In this document: positions 32,676-54,952 of the stretch, one piece after another
How positions within the stretch are numbered: position 1 is the stretch's first letter
How the letters are laid out: every line of letters starts with the position of its first letter
NCBI GenBank assembly: GCA_963966185.1
Contig: CAWZYM010000231.1
Location: 390,001 to 454,000 of the forward strand
From: Rhabditoides inermis
Taxonomy: Eukaryota; Nematoda; Chromadorea; Rhabditida; Rhabditidae
DNA: 64,000 bases
Direction: 5' to 3'
Translations under genes and position numbers: made by a program
Notes under the pieces: generated by a model
What the model saw: the letters and a program-made list of their open reading frames with translations, nothing else
Told to the model about the DNA's origin: nothing
The model's database searches: none

Positions 32676-33402
32676 ATGAAGTGCTTTGTAACAGTGGGAA
32701 CGACTAGGTTCGATGTCCTCATCGAGCAGACCATCTCCAGCAAGGTCTTCGCTGCGCTCCACAATATCGGCGTCAACCAGCTAGTCATGCAGGTTTGTTG
32801 AGTGGTTTGATTTTGGATTATTTTTTTTCCAGATTGGTGACAGCCCTTTGCCGAACTATGGCGAAGGACGCGACGCTCCTGCGGAGAATGAGTTTCAAGG
32901 TATGCATGACCATATGATTTATGTTGTTAAAAATAGAGGCAATTGTTGCAGAAATCGTTCTCGACGGTGTTTCCATCGATGTGTTATGGTACCGCTACAA
33001 GCCGTCTCTTGCCAAGGACATGGAAGACGCAAAGGTTTGTTTTTGATTCCCCCAATTTCAGTCACGTCCATGATTAATTATGCCGATTGAAGGGGCCTGT
33101 GCATGTGATGTGTTACTCTTTTGCAGGTGATAGTGGGTCACGCGGGCGCCGGCACGTGTCTGGAGTGTCTGAGGATGCGGAAACCACTGATTGTGGTGAT
33201 CAACGCGCTTCTGATGGACAACCACCAGATGGAGCTGGCGGGGAAGCTCGCCTCGCTCGGCCATCTCATGCACACGCGTTGCGACGCGTGGGACATTGCG
33301 ATGCGGCTCGAGGACGACAAGCTGTTCAGCCTTCAGCCCTACCACCCTCCCGACATGGCCAAGGTGGCTGCCTTCCTCGATAGGAAGATGCTCGTCAAGT
33401 GA
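32676..33402 (+). CDS. ALG13: ALG13, UDP-GlcNAc transferase catalytic subunit
   Basis: Works with ALG14 at the ER membrane to add the second GlcNAc to dolichol-PP-GlcNAc in N-glycan synthesis. Exons 32676-32792, 32833-32899, 32952-33034, 33127-33402 give 180 residues, the length of the short catalytic form. Landmarks: [25 protein letters not shown], the GT-B donor-binding region [16 protein letters not shown] with PLIVVIN, and [12 protein letters not shown]. No deubiquitinase or Tudor extension follows, unlike long vertebrate ALG13. The likely operon partner lies 45 bp upstream. Confidence 0.93.
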
Positions 33403-33911
33403 GGACAGAGTGTTGCGAAAGTTAGTCCGCTTTATGGGTCATGTAGTTTTACTGTATTGTATCTGTGAGTTTTGCTTTTAACTTACTTAAGGGATGCGTG
33501 TATAAATGTGTATACTTTTTTCTGACCTGATTTGTTATCAGCCCCAAATGGTTTTGTTACCATCGAAATATCTCCAATTTTGCAATGTGATTGTAGTGAT
33601 ATTTGCCGGCTAATCAACGTGTCTCGATGACTCGATTGTTCTTGTGTCTATTCTTGTCTTGGTTTCGATTGAACGTGGGGTGACACCATCGTTGAGTGGA
33701 GAGAGTGCGAGATCGAGCGACGATCTTTCTCGCGCTGTGCTCTCTCCGCTCACCGCACTTTTCTCTCTATCACTTTTCTCTTGCGTGTTTGCTCGCTCTT
33801 CAATGATTTGCCGCGCGTTTCTACTCCTACCAAGTAATCGAACTGTTCGCATTTTTATTTTACTTTATAAATGTTGTAGGGTTAACCGTCCACTCACAGG
33901 ACTAATATATA
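33403..33911. other. Intergenic
   Basis: ALG13 3' flank and TIM17 promoter. No exon seen. Confidence 0.5.
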
Positions 33912-34787
33912 ATGGAGGAGTACACCAGGGAGCCCTGGTGAGTGATGTGTAAACTGTAAATTTATTTGTTTTGAATTTGAATGCATGCAAACCATATAAT
34001 TGTAAATTTGTAGCCCTTACCGCATCGGAGACGATATTGGATCGGCGTTCGCCATGGGCCTGGTGGGAGGATCCATCTTCCACTCTTTCTCCGGATACAA
34101 GAACGCCGCCCGCGGACAGAAGATGGTACGGTTTATCATGTTGAAGACATTGATGTAAACTTGTAACGTTGTTGTTTAGGTGGGTATTCTGCGTGAGATC
34201 CGGATGCGCGGTCCTTTGACGGCGTCGCAGTTCGCGGCCTGGGGAGGCATGTTCTCAACCATCGACTGCTGCATGGTCGCCATGCGCAAGAAGGTGCGAA
34301 CGACAGCGTCATACCGTATTGAGCCAATTTGAAATGTTTGTTGTGTTTAAGTTTCGTTCTTCTTGGATACTCATTGGCTTCGTGTATGATGTTTGACTCT
34401 CCGCGGGGCGTGTTATGATGATGTGTTGCAGGAGGACCCGATCAACTCGATTGTGTCTGGCGGTCTGACGGGCGCCCTGCTGGCCATCCGCTCCGGCCCC
34501 CGTGTCATGGCCGGCTCGGCCGTGCTCGGAGGAGTCATCCTAGCCATGATCGAGGGAGTCGGACTCGTCACCAGCCGCTGGATGGGAGGTACGCGCACCC
34601 TCCTTCGCCATTCATTTGTACCGCGATAGTCCAGTGCTAATGGTTGCTTGTAGGTATGATGGACCCGACGGCTCCTCCTCCGGAGGCCCTGGAGGACCCG
34701 CTGGCTCTGCCGGACAAGCCCAAGCCCGAGCCGGGCTTCGACTCGACGCAGCCCTTCGGTCTCCCCGGTATGAAGAACTCGATGTAA
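33912..34787 (+). CDS. TIM17: TIM17, mitochondrial inner-membrane translocase subunit
   Basis: Channel-associated subunit of the TIM23 presequence translocase. Exons 33912-33937, 34014-34125, 34180-34293, 34432-34588, 34654-34787 give 180 residues. The start [18 protein letters not shown] and the helices [49 protein letters not shown] and [17 protein letters not shown] match the family, including the conserved Cys of the first and second segments. The C-terminal tail is Pro-rich, as in metazoan TIM17. Length is normal. Confidence 0.95.
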
Positions 34788-35514
34788 AGAGAGATGAGAC
34801 TCGCGGTGAGAGAGAAGACTGCTCATGTAGAATAGCTAGGCAATTCTGTTACGTTCCCTCATCTGTTATCCTCGTCCGTTTGTGCGTTGCACACCCATAG
34901 ATTTATTATAGATGGTTTATTCTTTAAAAGCTTTTTGTTTGTGTTGAATATCCCTATTTGTGTAGTAGATGTTTTATAGTGTTGACTAATCCGATCGAAT
35001 GTCTTTGTTCCCTATAAGTCGACGCTCGCAGAGTCTCGGTTCGTTGAGTATCCTGTCATGATCAGACTGAGTGTCTGTTTGCAATCTTGCTATGATGATG
35101 GTGTCGTGATGAATAAACACATTGTATACCTTATTCTAATGTTGTTGTGTCTAATGCAATTTACTCGTTTTTTTCGAGTTTAGATATCTGTTATTCACAT
35201 GAAAAAACATTGTTCTGAATGTCATCTGCCTTTTCGAACGTCTTTTGTCCCCAGTCCCCACTAACGCATGCGCATGTAGTGTAATGTAGTGCAAGTACTA
35301 CTTACTAATGTCTTGGTTCTAGATTGACAAGTGCGCGTTGTAGCTGCTCGCTAGATGCGCAGGGTGTTTGATCGCCTCGCCGCGACTAGCTTGTCAGCCG
35401 TAGGCCCCGCCTCTGCAAGTCCCGCCCACTCTCTCCTTCGTCTTCCAGTATCCACGCACGTTTCCTATGTGAGATGATAAAAGTATAATTGTATAACTAT
35501 CTTGTTTGTTACAG
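34788..35514. other. Intergenic, promoter side of tRNase Z
   Basis: No certain exon. An ATG at 35354 opens a short mitochondrial-presequence-like frame (Arg, Ser, Ala-rich) up to a GTGAG donor at 35469, but it does not join in frame with the next exon. Confidence 0.45.
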
Positions 35515-38500
35515 TTCTCATCTGATAACCGGGGTGATCGGAAGGGTCGATACACAGGCGGCTCGACTGATCTGCGAGCATGTGCGTACATTAATTCTAT
35601 GCTTGTTATAATTTCAATTATCATGTTTAGTGAAGCAGCGTCACCTCAGCCCAGACGAGCAGATTCTATCAGACATCCAGAGGAGAATCTGGCACAACGC
35701 GGGAAAAGCGAAAAATCGGACCTACGGTAGTTTCAAGTGAGTACTTGGAAAGGAAGTATTCGTTTACGAATTACCCCTAGCTCTCGCGAGTTGTCAGTGC
35801 GTAACGCGAACCTTCGCTACTCGATGGCGTCTGCGCTGGCGAAGCAGCAGGCCATGGGCCCCAACGCCATGGCCAGCACACCCGCACACGTGTCTATAGA
35901 GGTGCGTGCGATATGATATTTATTGATTGATGTGGAAAGTTATGAGTCGATCGTAGTGATTCGGTTTTACAGGTGCTCTCGAATGGTACCACCCACATGC
36001 GTCCTTGTGTCATTATCCGCACGGCACTCAAGACGTACCTGTTCAACTGCCCCGAGGGCACCAGCAGGTGAGTGGTGAGAGGAGTGTGCTGTTGATGGGA
36101 ATATTGTAGTGTACCATGTGTTTCAGATTTCTGCCGCAGCTGCGTCTCAAGTCGCAGAACGTGCACGACATCTTTCTCACGAGGGGCACGTGGGACAACA
36201 TCTCGGGCATCTCATCCATCATGCTCAGCAAGGAACAGAATGCACTGCCAACCAGGTGAGCAGGCAGGGTCGATGGCGGAGGGTAGAGTTAGGAATGTGC
36301 ATGTTGTTCTAGTAACTAGTGACATTATGATAATGATAATTTTATATGCAGACTGCACGGCGCTCTGTCGGTGAAGAACTTTCTGGAGTGCATCCGCCCG
36401 TTCCAGGACTCGGACTTTGGATCGTGCAAGTACCCCTCGCAGGTGAGTGGTCGGGATGGGACGACGACGTTTCGTCATGTCTACGCTAATTGATCATTGT
36501 TGATTGATTAGTGTAATTGGTTGTGTGTTGTGTGTATGTGTGTTTTTCCTGCAGGGATTATAAGCATAAGCACAAGTGTGTTGACGACGCTCGCGGCGAT
36601 GAATTGATTTTCTGTTCTTGTGCTGCGTGGTATAGAATATCCAGTCCAGTGAGTGAGTGCGGGGAAATCGCGCGAGGCAAGGCGGCAGGTGCAAAAGAGT
36701 GATGTCACCACGCTGCGAATGGAAGAGTGAGAGGGAGAGAGGCGCGTCGTGCTCGATTTGAAAGTTGCGCGCGCGTATTTTGCAACTGTGGCGGTGAGCG
36801 GATGGGGCAATCGCCTGTGTTCAAATGTGTGATTAACGTGTGATGGACCGTTTGTTCGTTTTGCATCTAATTCTCTTGCGTCAAATACATACTTAAGGCA
36901 CGAGCACATGTTTTGTCGCATTTTGAACCCCGTTTGTTACGAGTGGTTTGTGTGTCAGATTAGAGATACGTTTTGTTTGAGTGGCTTGTATTTTTGAGTT
37001 GTATATTCTATATTTCAGGTGGAGGAATGTCCGTACACGCAGCTGTCTTCGTACGAGGACATGGCCCTCCGAGTCGACTACATCCCCCTCTCCGCACCCC
37101 TCTTCGGAGAGGACAAGCAGAACAAGGTGCGTGCTGTCGTTTCTTATTTTGTCTATTGTATTTTGTCGTAACATGTAACATCCCTCTCCAATTATGATTC
37201 TTTCTGCGTTGTTTAGTATCGTGCCTTCAGTTGACAGTGGACGTGGCGTATCTTGTTCGTCTGAAGGCGGCGGCCCGCCGCATCGACCCGCATCGATTGA
37301 TTGCGATGAGAGTGCCCAAGGGGCCACTCATCGGCAAGCTCAAGAACGGAGAGAGCATCACACTGGAAGATGGAAGGACCATTCATCCTGACGATGTGCT
37401 GGTGGGTATTTGATTATAGGTTTGACATTGTGCGTTTGATTGAGGCGGACGACACCCCCGCTGGCGAGCGTGGCAGTCTGCTGGTCGTGGAAGTGGCTGG
37501 GGAGGCGCAGCTCGATGCACTCATCGAACACAGTCTCATCGTCGTGAGTGTATTTTGATGTTGTTGTTGTCATTGTTTTTTTTATTCACGAGTTGACATA
37601 TGAGTGCTTCCGTTCCAGCAAATGGCGGATTCGGTGTCGGCTGCGCCCTCGTACGTTGTGCACCTCACCTCGGATGATGTGCTGCGGAGTGACAAGTACC
37701 AGCGCTGGTGCGAGTCGCTCGGGCCCAATTGTCAGCATATTGGTGAGTAAACAACAATGATGGCATTGGGAATCTGGTTTCGATTCATGATGTAAACACA
37801 ATCACGGATTATTGTTTTTGTATAGTTATGCATGGTTGTTGCATTTCAGTTGTGAACGGGAGCGGTCCGGTGATTCCGTGTGTGGAGAGCATCTACAAGA
37901 ACCAGCGACTGCTGCGGACTGTGCAGCCAGCACTTTTCCCAGACCTGCAGCCCGCGGGGTGGACCGGCAGGGTAACACAGGTACGAGGGAGCGAGAGGGG
38001 TATGCAGGGCGTGGTACGATGTGGCTATTCAGGAGAAGGATCTGTGCGTGACAAGTGGGCAGTGGCACCGCGCGGCTCCGCTGCAGCGGTTCTGGATGCG
38101 CGCCAAGGGAAGCAGCGGGGACGAACCGATCCTATTCGACCTCCTCCCACCACAGCTGGATGAGGACACTGCGAAGAAGAGGGAGGAGATCAGACAGCAG
38201 CTGGAGAAGGGTGGGGGGGGCTGAGAAGGTGATTGGGAGAGTGAATGGTTGGATGCAGAGACGGCAGCAGTGGGAGACAGTTCTCCGTGGCCGCGCGTGT
38301 CTTTCCTCGGAACCTCCTCCGCTGTCCCCTCAAAGTACAGGAATGTCAGTGGATACCTCGTGGAGACTTCGCCAGGTTTGTCTTATTCTTATTCTTTAAT
38401 AACCAGATGTTGAACGTGATAATTCTAAATGTGTCAAGCTATGTTATAGATTCTTGTTTTCTCGTGGACGTGGGCGAGGGCAGCTACGGTCAGATAAGGA

Positions 38501-39994
38501 CCATCTTCGGAGACGAGCAGATGGAGAAGGTACGAGAAAGGATGTGAGAGACTTGGATGTGAATGTCTTCATGACATGAGTAATGGGAATGTAGTGGGTG
38601 TGTTATAAGTAACACGAGACACGATACGAGATGGGGATGTATGATGATATATGAATGACTCACTTCCTGACTGTCTCGTGACTCTATTCCGTTTTCAGAC
38701 TCTGCTCTCTCTGCACGCAGTGTTCATCACGCACGCCCACCAGGACCACATGAACGGACTCTACACGGTCATCGAACGGAGACGGGACGCGTTCATCAAA
38801 GCAGGTAACGCGTACCGTTGTTGTCATTTTAATTAACATTATCTTTGCATTTAGGCGTGGACTACGTTCCACTGGTGTTGATCTGCAACCAGAACGTGAT
38901 GAAGCCGCTGCGCACGTACTCTCTGCTGTTCTCGGACCTCGAGAGTCTGATAGAGGTGCTGGACATTTCGTCCAGCTGTCTCTCATTCAACAGGAGCGAC
39001 AAGGACAGGCGCAGGAGTCCCAGGTACGCACAGGGAGGGAGGGAAGTGGATTATGTGTATGGAATGCCTGCAGCCCTGTGAGCAGTGTGCCTCGCACGGC
39101 GGCGTCTTCTGTGATGGAGTTGGTGGATGCGATGCCGGCGAGTTTCTCGGCCGACAAGTGGCACCTGCAGAGCGCCAAGGCCGTACAGGTATGCTGGCGG
39201 GGCAAGTGCTATTATTGTATGTAGATACACTATGTGAAAGTTACTGTGTTTAGGTGCATCACACTCGCATGGCGAACGGATACGTGTTCAATTGCGACGG
39301 GAAGGTGCTGGTGTTCTCCGGAGATACGAAGCCCTGCAATCTGCTCGCTGAGGTAGGTGAAAGAGAGAGAGAGGGGGGAGGGGAGATACAGTATATGTGT
39401 TGAGGTGGGGAAGGGCGCGGACCTGTTGGTGCACGAGGCGACGTTCGAGGATGGGTGCGAGAGAGACGCGGAGAGGAAGAAGCACAGCACAATGGGGCAG
39501 GCGGTCGATGTGGGCAGGCGCATGCAGGCCAAGCACGTCATCCTCACTCACTTCTCCGCCAGGTACCCCAAGGTCAGTCTGGCAGTCGAGTGAACCGTTT
39601 GCATCGACAGATGTTATGATCGATAATGTTGTAGGTTCCGGCGCTGCCTTCTTACTTGGACGAGGCAGGGAACGTGTCTGTTGCGTGTGATAACCTGCAG
39701 ATCCGCTTCGACCAGCTGTCACTCCTTCCGAAGATGATCCCTGCGTACAGGGAGATCTACGCGGAGGAGCTGTTCGAGATCGAGCTGCGGAAGGAGCAGC
39801 GACTGTTGCGGGAGGCGGAGGAGGCGGAGACGGGGGTGAAGAGGGGCGCGGGGGGCAAGTGGAAGAGGCCGATGGACGGGGAGGACAAGTGGGTGGAGGA
39901 GAAAAGGGGGCGCACACAGCAGTGGAGGGACAAAAATGGCAAGCCACAACACAAGGACAAGGCAGCCAGCCCCACCAGGAAGGTCGCCACCTGA
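35515..39994 (+). CDS. ELAC2: Long-form tRNase Z (ELAC2)
   Basis: Endonuclease trimming 3' trailers from pre-tRNAs in nucleus and mitochondria. Exons: 35515-35585, 35631-35736, 35781-35901, 35973-36067, 36127-36255, 36352-36442, 37019-37126, 37231-37401, 37445-37543, 37619-37742, 37850-37980, 38033-38210, 38259-38375, 38450-38529, 38699-38804, 38855-39023, 39074-39188, 39254-39352, 39405-39572, 39635-39994. The N-terminal half is the degenerate lactamase (YLFNCPEGTSRFLPQ, DIFLTRGTWDNISG). The C-terminal half has FLGTSSAVPSKYRN (PxKxRN motif), FLVDVGEGSYGQ, the metal motif FITHAHQDHMNGL, GKVLVFSGDTKPC and LLVHEATFEDG. A basic tail (about 60 residues) follows. The start is uncertain: the first in-frame ATG is 35824, though open sequence extends to 35515. 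Confidence 0.92.
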
Positions 39995-40267
39995 TTGTAT
40001 GTGAATGTGACTTAGGATTTTGTATTAGCTTTGTATTTCAATATCCATGTTTGCCTGTGTATTAGACGGGATTCGGAGTTTATGACTGTTGTTATTTGTT
40101 CAAGTCTAAAAGTTGATTATGATGTTGTTGTGCATAAATGGTTACCATTATTTTTTATAGCTTCATAACGTTCTATGACGTCCACTGGTCGTCGCGATAC
40201 GCGAGTATCGTTATTTTTTTAATTGAAAAGTGAATATTGTAATTGATCTTGTGTGTGTGTTGTAGTG

Positions 40268-42982
<2,715 letters not shown>

Positions 42983-43549
42983 TGAGACATTGTATGGTAG
43001 CTGGTAGGTGGTGTAGCCCGAGCTTATTCGGTCCAGTGTAGAGTGTATCCCGCTTTAGCATTGCCCAGCTCTAGAAGTGTATAATGTCCCCCGATCCCTT
43101 CTTTCTCGTGCACCAAATGTGGTGGTGTGTGCAGCTCACTGGGTGGTCGGAGTGTCCCCTCCCTCCTTGTATCCCGCGTCATTCTGGAATAATGTCTTAT
43201 TGAGTGTGTGTCTCTTTTCTTCTCTCTTCTTCTCTTCTCTTCCCTCTTTGTACTCGTTGTCCCTTCTCGCGGGTGCCATCTCTTCTCCCTTCCTCCTCTC
43301 TCTTCCCTGCGTGTCACACGCAATCCCCCTCAATCTCCCCTTCTCTTTTGTACTCCGACAAGTTTAAGTCAAGTGGCATCCCGGACCACGGTTGTATTTA
43401 TATTCCGAATATGTATGTTATGACTACTCGCAATAAATCTTTGATAATGTATGGAGATTGGTTGCACTGAAAGTCACTGTATTGGTTTGAAAGCCATGAA
43501 ATACCTGAAAACCAGAGTGAACGGTTTTGTTTAATATTAGACGTTGTAG
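42983..43549. other. Intergenic
   Basis: Miro 3' flank (AATAAA at 43431-43436) and TRMT10A promoter. Pyrimidine-rich at 43205-43340. No gene seen. Confidence 0.5.
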
Positions 43550-44684
43550 ATGACGGAAGAGGCGTGTGTTGTTGCAGTGCCGTCTGTGACTGAGACTTCC
43601 GATGAGCCGCCCACCAAGCAGACGAAGATGGGTGAGTGACCGGATGAGCAAGGCACGCAGTGTGAGATTATGATGGATGACGTATTGCAGATGATGGTGC
43701 GGCGTCGGTTGTTGGTGATGGCTGTGATGGAGAGGAAGGTGACGAGTACGAGGAGGTGGGAGAGGGAGGAGAGGAGGGGGAGGGAGGAGGTCAACCCGCC
43801 GCGCCTTCCAAGAAGGCACTCAAGAGAATGGCCAGGACCGAGAGGTGCGGATGTTGACATTTATGTGACCCGCTGCGTTCTCCACAAGTCACCCGGACGT
43901 TTTTCTTGGAGTAGTGTGTTTGAGGTACCAGGCGTTCCGTGTGGAGAAGCGCAAGCAGGAGAGGGAGCGTCGGAAGGAGACACGGGCGCGGATCAAGGCC
44001 GAGGGAGGCGAGCTGAAGAAGCGGTGCAAGCCGACGCTGATGGAGGACAGCAAGTGCCGGACGAGGGTGGCCGTAGACATGCAGTTCGACCACCTCATGG
44101 TCGAGAAGGACCTGCGCAGGTGGGGGAGTGAGAAGGGGGCTGGAAGAGGCTGTCGCTTTCAGGTGCATCTCGCAGATCGGTTTCACCTACGCCGCCAACC
44201 GCCGTGCACAGAACCCCATGCAGCTCTGGCTCACTGCGTTCAACGGAGCCGGCAGGAAGGTGAGGGTCGCCGTCGAGGAGAGTTTAGATCCTTCTTGTTT
44301 AGATCCACGATGACAACTCGACCAACTTGAATCGCGACCTGCACATCACCGAGAAGCCTTTGGAGGAGACGTTCCACAAGGACGACATTGTCTACCTCAC
44401 TTCCGACAGCAGCAACGTGGGTGGTCTCCGGTGTATGGAAGTATCTATTACTTACAGGTTCTGACGAAGCTGGATGATTCGAAGGTGTACGTGATCGGTG
44501 GTCTGGTCGATCATAACTCGCAGAAGGGTAAGTAGGTTGTTGTGTGTTAATGTATTAGTTTTTCGACTTGTGTGTTTGAGGTCTGTGCTACCACATTGCG
44601 TGCGAGAAGGGCTGGGGCCACGCGCGGCTGCCGATCGACGAGTTTGTCAACATGCAGAGCAGGAAGGTGGGCAGGGGAGACAGG

Positions 44685-44723
<39 letters not shown>

Positions 44724-45920
44724 ATCATGCCGTCCCAACTCTTTCTCTTAAATTTGACCACTACGTGCTCTCAAAGCAATAACCACTCACTGCGTAGGAT
44801 GTAAAAGAATGTAGATATGACGTGGTTGATCTAGGTACACTATGGGATGGTAGTAATATGCGTACTCTACTAGCACGTCCCCATGGTCCGAGTGTGAGTG
44901 TGTGTATGTGGAGGGTAATTGTTTGCGTGGCGTCTCCCCGCCACTGGTCACTCTCCTCTCATTTAGCATTCGGGGAGAAGGGGCAGACGACCGCAGAGTC
45001 ATCAGACATACGAGAGAGGGAGAGGGGGGAGGGGAGAGAGGGTGGTGGTGGATATTGCATGGCATTGCATGCCATTGCGTATCAGTTTCTGCCTGTAGTC
45101 ATTTGTCAGCGGAGAGAGGGCACGGCTGCCTCACGTATGTCCTTGAGAGGAGAAGGAGAGGGTAGAAGACAGGCTAGAAACAAATAGAGGTGGATGGATG
45201 AGAGAGGGTGGATGACGTGTGTGTGTACCTTGTTGTAATAGCGGCGATTGAGGTGACGCAGAGGGTAGTGGAAGGAAGGGCTATGATGATCATGTGTCTC
45301 CTCGCACGTGTCACTTGTTTGACCTTGTGAGGAAGAGAAATGTGGGAGGAAGGAAGTGAGGATGTGCCGGCCGCGTGTCTATGGATTCCGATATGCACGG
45401 GGTTATGTGAGAAGACGTCGTTTCACTTGCGTGTTTGTGCTGTTGCGATGTCGTCGGGGTCAAGAGAGAGAGAGGAGAGATGCAATGAGGAACACATTTG
45501 TGTAGTGGCAGTGGGGTGCAAGTAGACTCTATAAATATGGCAGTTGTCTTCTTCTCTCAGCCCCCGGGTATGTGTATGTCTCATGTCCTCATGTGGGCAA
45601 TGTGTACTTTCAATGTGGGAATGCGACATAATTAGAATGGCAGAGAGCGAGTTTTTTTGTGTTGTTTGCAGGTGCTGACTGTGAATCAAGTGTTCGAGAT
45701 TGTTCTCGGATTCTCGGAGACTGGCGACTGGGAGAAGAGTTTCTTCAATGTGCTGCCCAAGAGGAAGGGAGCAGAGAAGAAGGAACAGGGAGGGGAAGAG
45801 GGGCAAGCCGGAGAGGAGAAGGAGCAGGAGCAGGAGAAGAGAGAGGCAGAGGAGCGGGAGGAGGGAGAGAAGGAGCCGGCTGGGGACGAGAAGGTGGAGG
45901 TGGCTGAGGAGTGTGCATAG
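43550..45920 (+). CDS. TRMT10A: TRMT10A, tRNA (guanine-9-N1)-methyltransferase
   Basis: SPOUT-class enzyme methylating G9 of tRNAs with S-adenosylmethionine; nuclear/cytosolic. Exons 43550-43631, 43691-43844, 43925-44119, 44163-44259, 44303-44416, 44458-44527, 44581-44666, 45672-45920 give 348 residues. Acidic N-terminus, then a basic coiled stretch ([18 protein letters not shown]), the SPOUT fold with [33 protein letters not shown] and the cofactor loop [18 protein letters not shown], then [20 protein letters not shown] and [21 protein letters not shown] Glu/Lys-rich tail ends the protein. The 1 kb last intron is unusually long for this window and starts with a GA tract. Confidence 0.94.
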
Positions 45921-46557
45921 ACTATGCTGTAGTCATTCCTTTCTCTGTCAGATTTCCACGCTGTGTTCATTTCCCGCTCCCATTTTCCCGTCACCCCCCC
46001 CCCTTTGGTTGTTATTATGGCCGGGGCGGGTTGTTTACCCGTCACTGATACGGTCCCTTGTCATTGTTATTGTTGTTGTTGTGTTGTTTCACCTCGAGCC
46101 CTCTTGGGGTGTCGCGAGAAAGAAGTGAGGGTAAAGGGCGGATAAACGATGATCTGTTGATTGGATTGTGAGTTGAATGGTTGGATAATGGCAGTCGGAG
46201 ATGGGAGCCGAAACGCGATCCTCGAACCACTCACAGATCCGATTACCACCCCAGACGAAACTCGGGTTTCGGAGGAGGAGGAGAAGGACACTTGGATGGA
46301 GCAGCGAGGAGCAGGAGGAGGGGGAGGAGGGTGCATGCGGGATGAGGGATGACGGGAGTCATTTGTGGGATGAGTAGGCATTGTGAAGAGGCTGCGTGCG
46401 TGAATGAATGTTGTACGAGGTGTGGTGGCTGACCGGCCTGCCTCTCTCGCCCCGCCCCCCGACTCGCAGGCCCCGCCTCCCCCCGAGGGCGATCGATGTG
46501 CGTGTGTTGTGGCTGGATGATCATCAGCTGAGCGGCTGCAGGCGGAGTCTGTTCTAC
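45921..46557. other. Intergenic, promoter side of Shal
   Basis: No gene seen. GA-rich and GC-rich stretches (46260-46340, 46440-46490) lie before the channel ATG. Confidence 0.5.
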
Positions 46558-54021
<7,464 letters not shown>

Positions 54022-54952
54022 GTCGGAGGCGCCTTCTCCCAGTCGCACACGGGTACACATCACACACACACACACACTCCATTGTGATTCTCGATTCGTA
54101 CAATAAGCTATCGCAATTTTCATAGCCCCCGTTCCAGCATTGTATTGTCTTGTGGTCTTGTCATAGAGTACCTAGTTGTGGATTGATGAGACTCCGTCTC
54201 GTCTCTTCTCGCTTTTTCTCTTGCCCCGTCCGATCCTTCAATGGGTACTGCCTTCTCAGACTGAGCCACGTTGATTTCTTGACACTTTTCTATCACAATA
54301 ATGGTTTATGTGCGGATTTTCTATGTTTTGTTCAGACGCCAACGTGTGCGTTAATATTGTCTGTGTATGTATAAAGGAATTATATGCAAAACGTATCGTC
54401 AACTGTCAGAGAAATGAGGTGCTCTAGCTCTAGATCGATCTGCGCCACTCGAATCGATCGTCACTCAGTGGGTAGATCAGTGTTTTCGCGCGCTTTCCCA
54501 AGGGGAGTGACCCCTCCCTCTAGTTGGCACTGAATGTGAGTGCCGCACGCCGCTTTCGCCGCCTTTCCAAAATTCGTTGCATATTCCGTCATCGGTGTTT
54601 ATGGTTTTATTCGTTGATAATAAGTGATGTTATATTGTATTATGTTTTAACGTAATTGTTTGCTTATCAGCCTGATTCCGACATACAATGTTCATGATTG
54701 GTTATCTGGTAGCACACACAATCCTACAGTGGGGTATTGGGGCTCCTTGGCTGGAACAGTGCGGCGCGAGTCCTGACTGTTCATGGTAGATGGGCGTGAA
54801 CATCGCGAAGTTCCGGATGCGAGGGCGTGTTAGAAGATTTTGAAAGACTGCCGCCGCCGATGGTAGAGCTCTCGGAGGGTGAGAGTAGTTTCACGCACCC
54901 CACCGATTGGTAGTGGAATTCTGACTGTGATTGTCGATTCATCGATCTAGTG
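54022..54952. other. Intergenic
   Basis: Shal 3' flank with a short CA tract (54058-54076), then AT-rich sequence. No gene supported. Confidence 0.5.

Noticed and set aside
35354..35468. Mitochondrial-presequence exon of tRNase Z
   Set aside because: It looks suitable by composition, but its phase does not match the next exon, so it would not give the ELAC2 frame.
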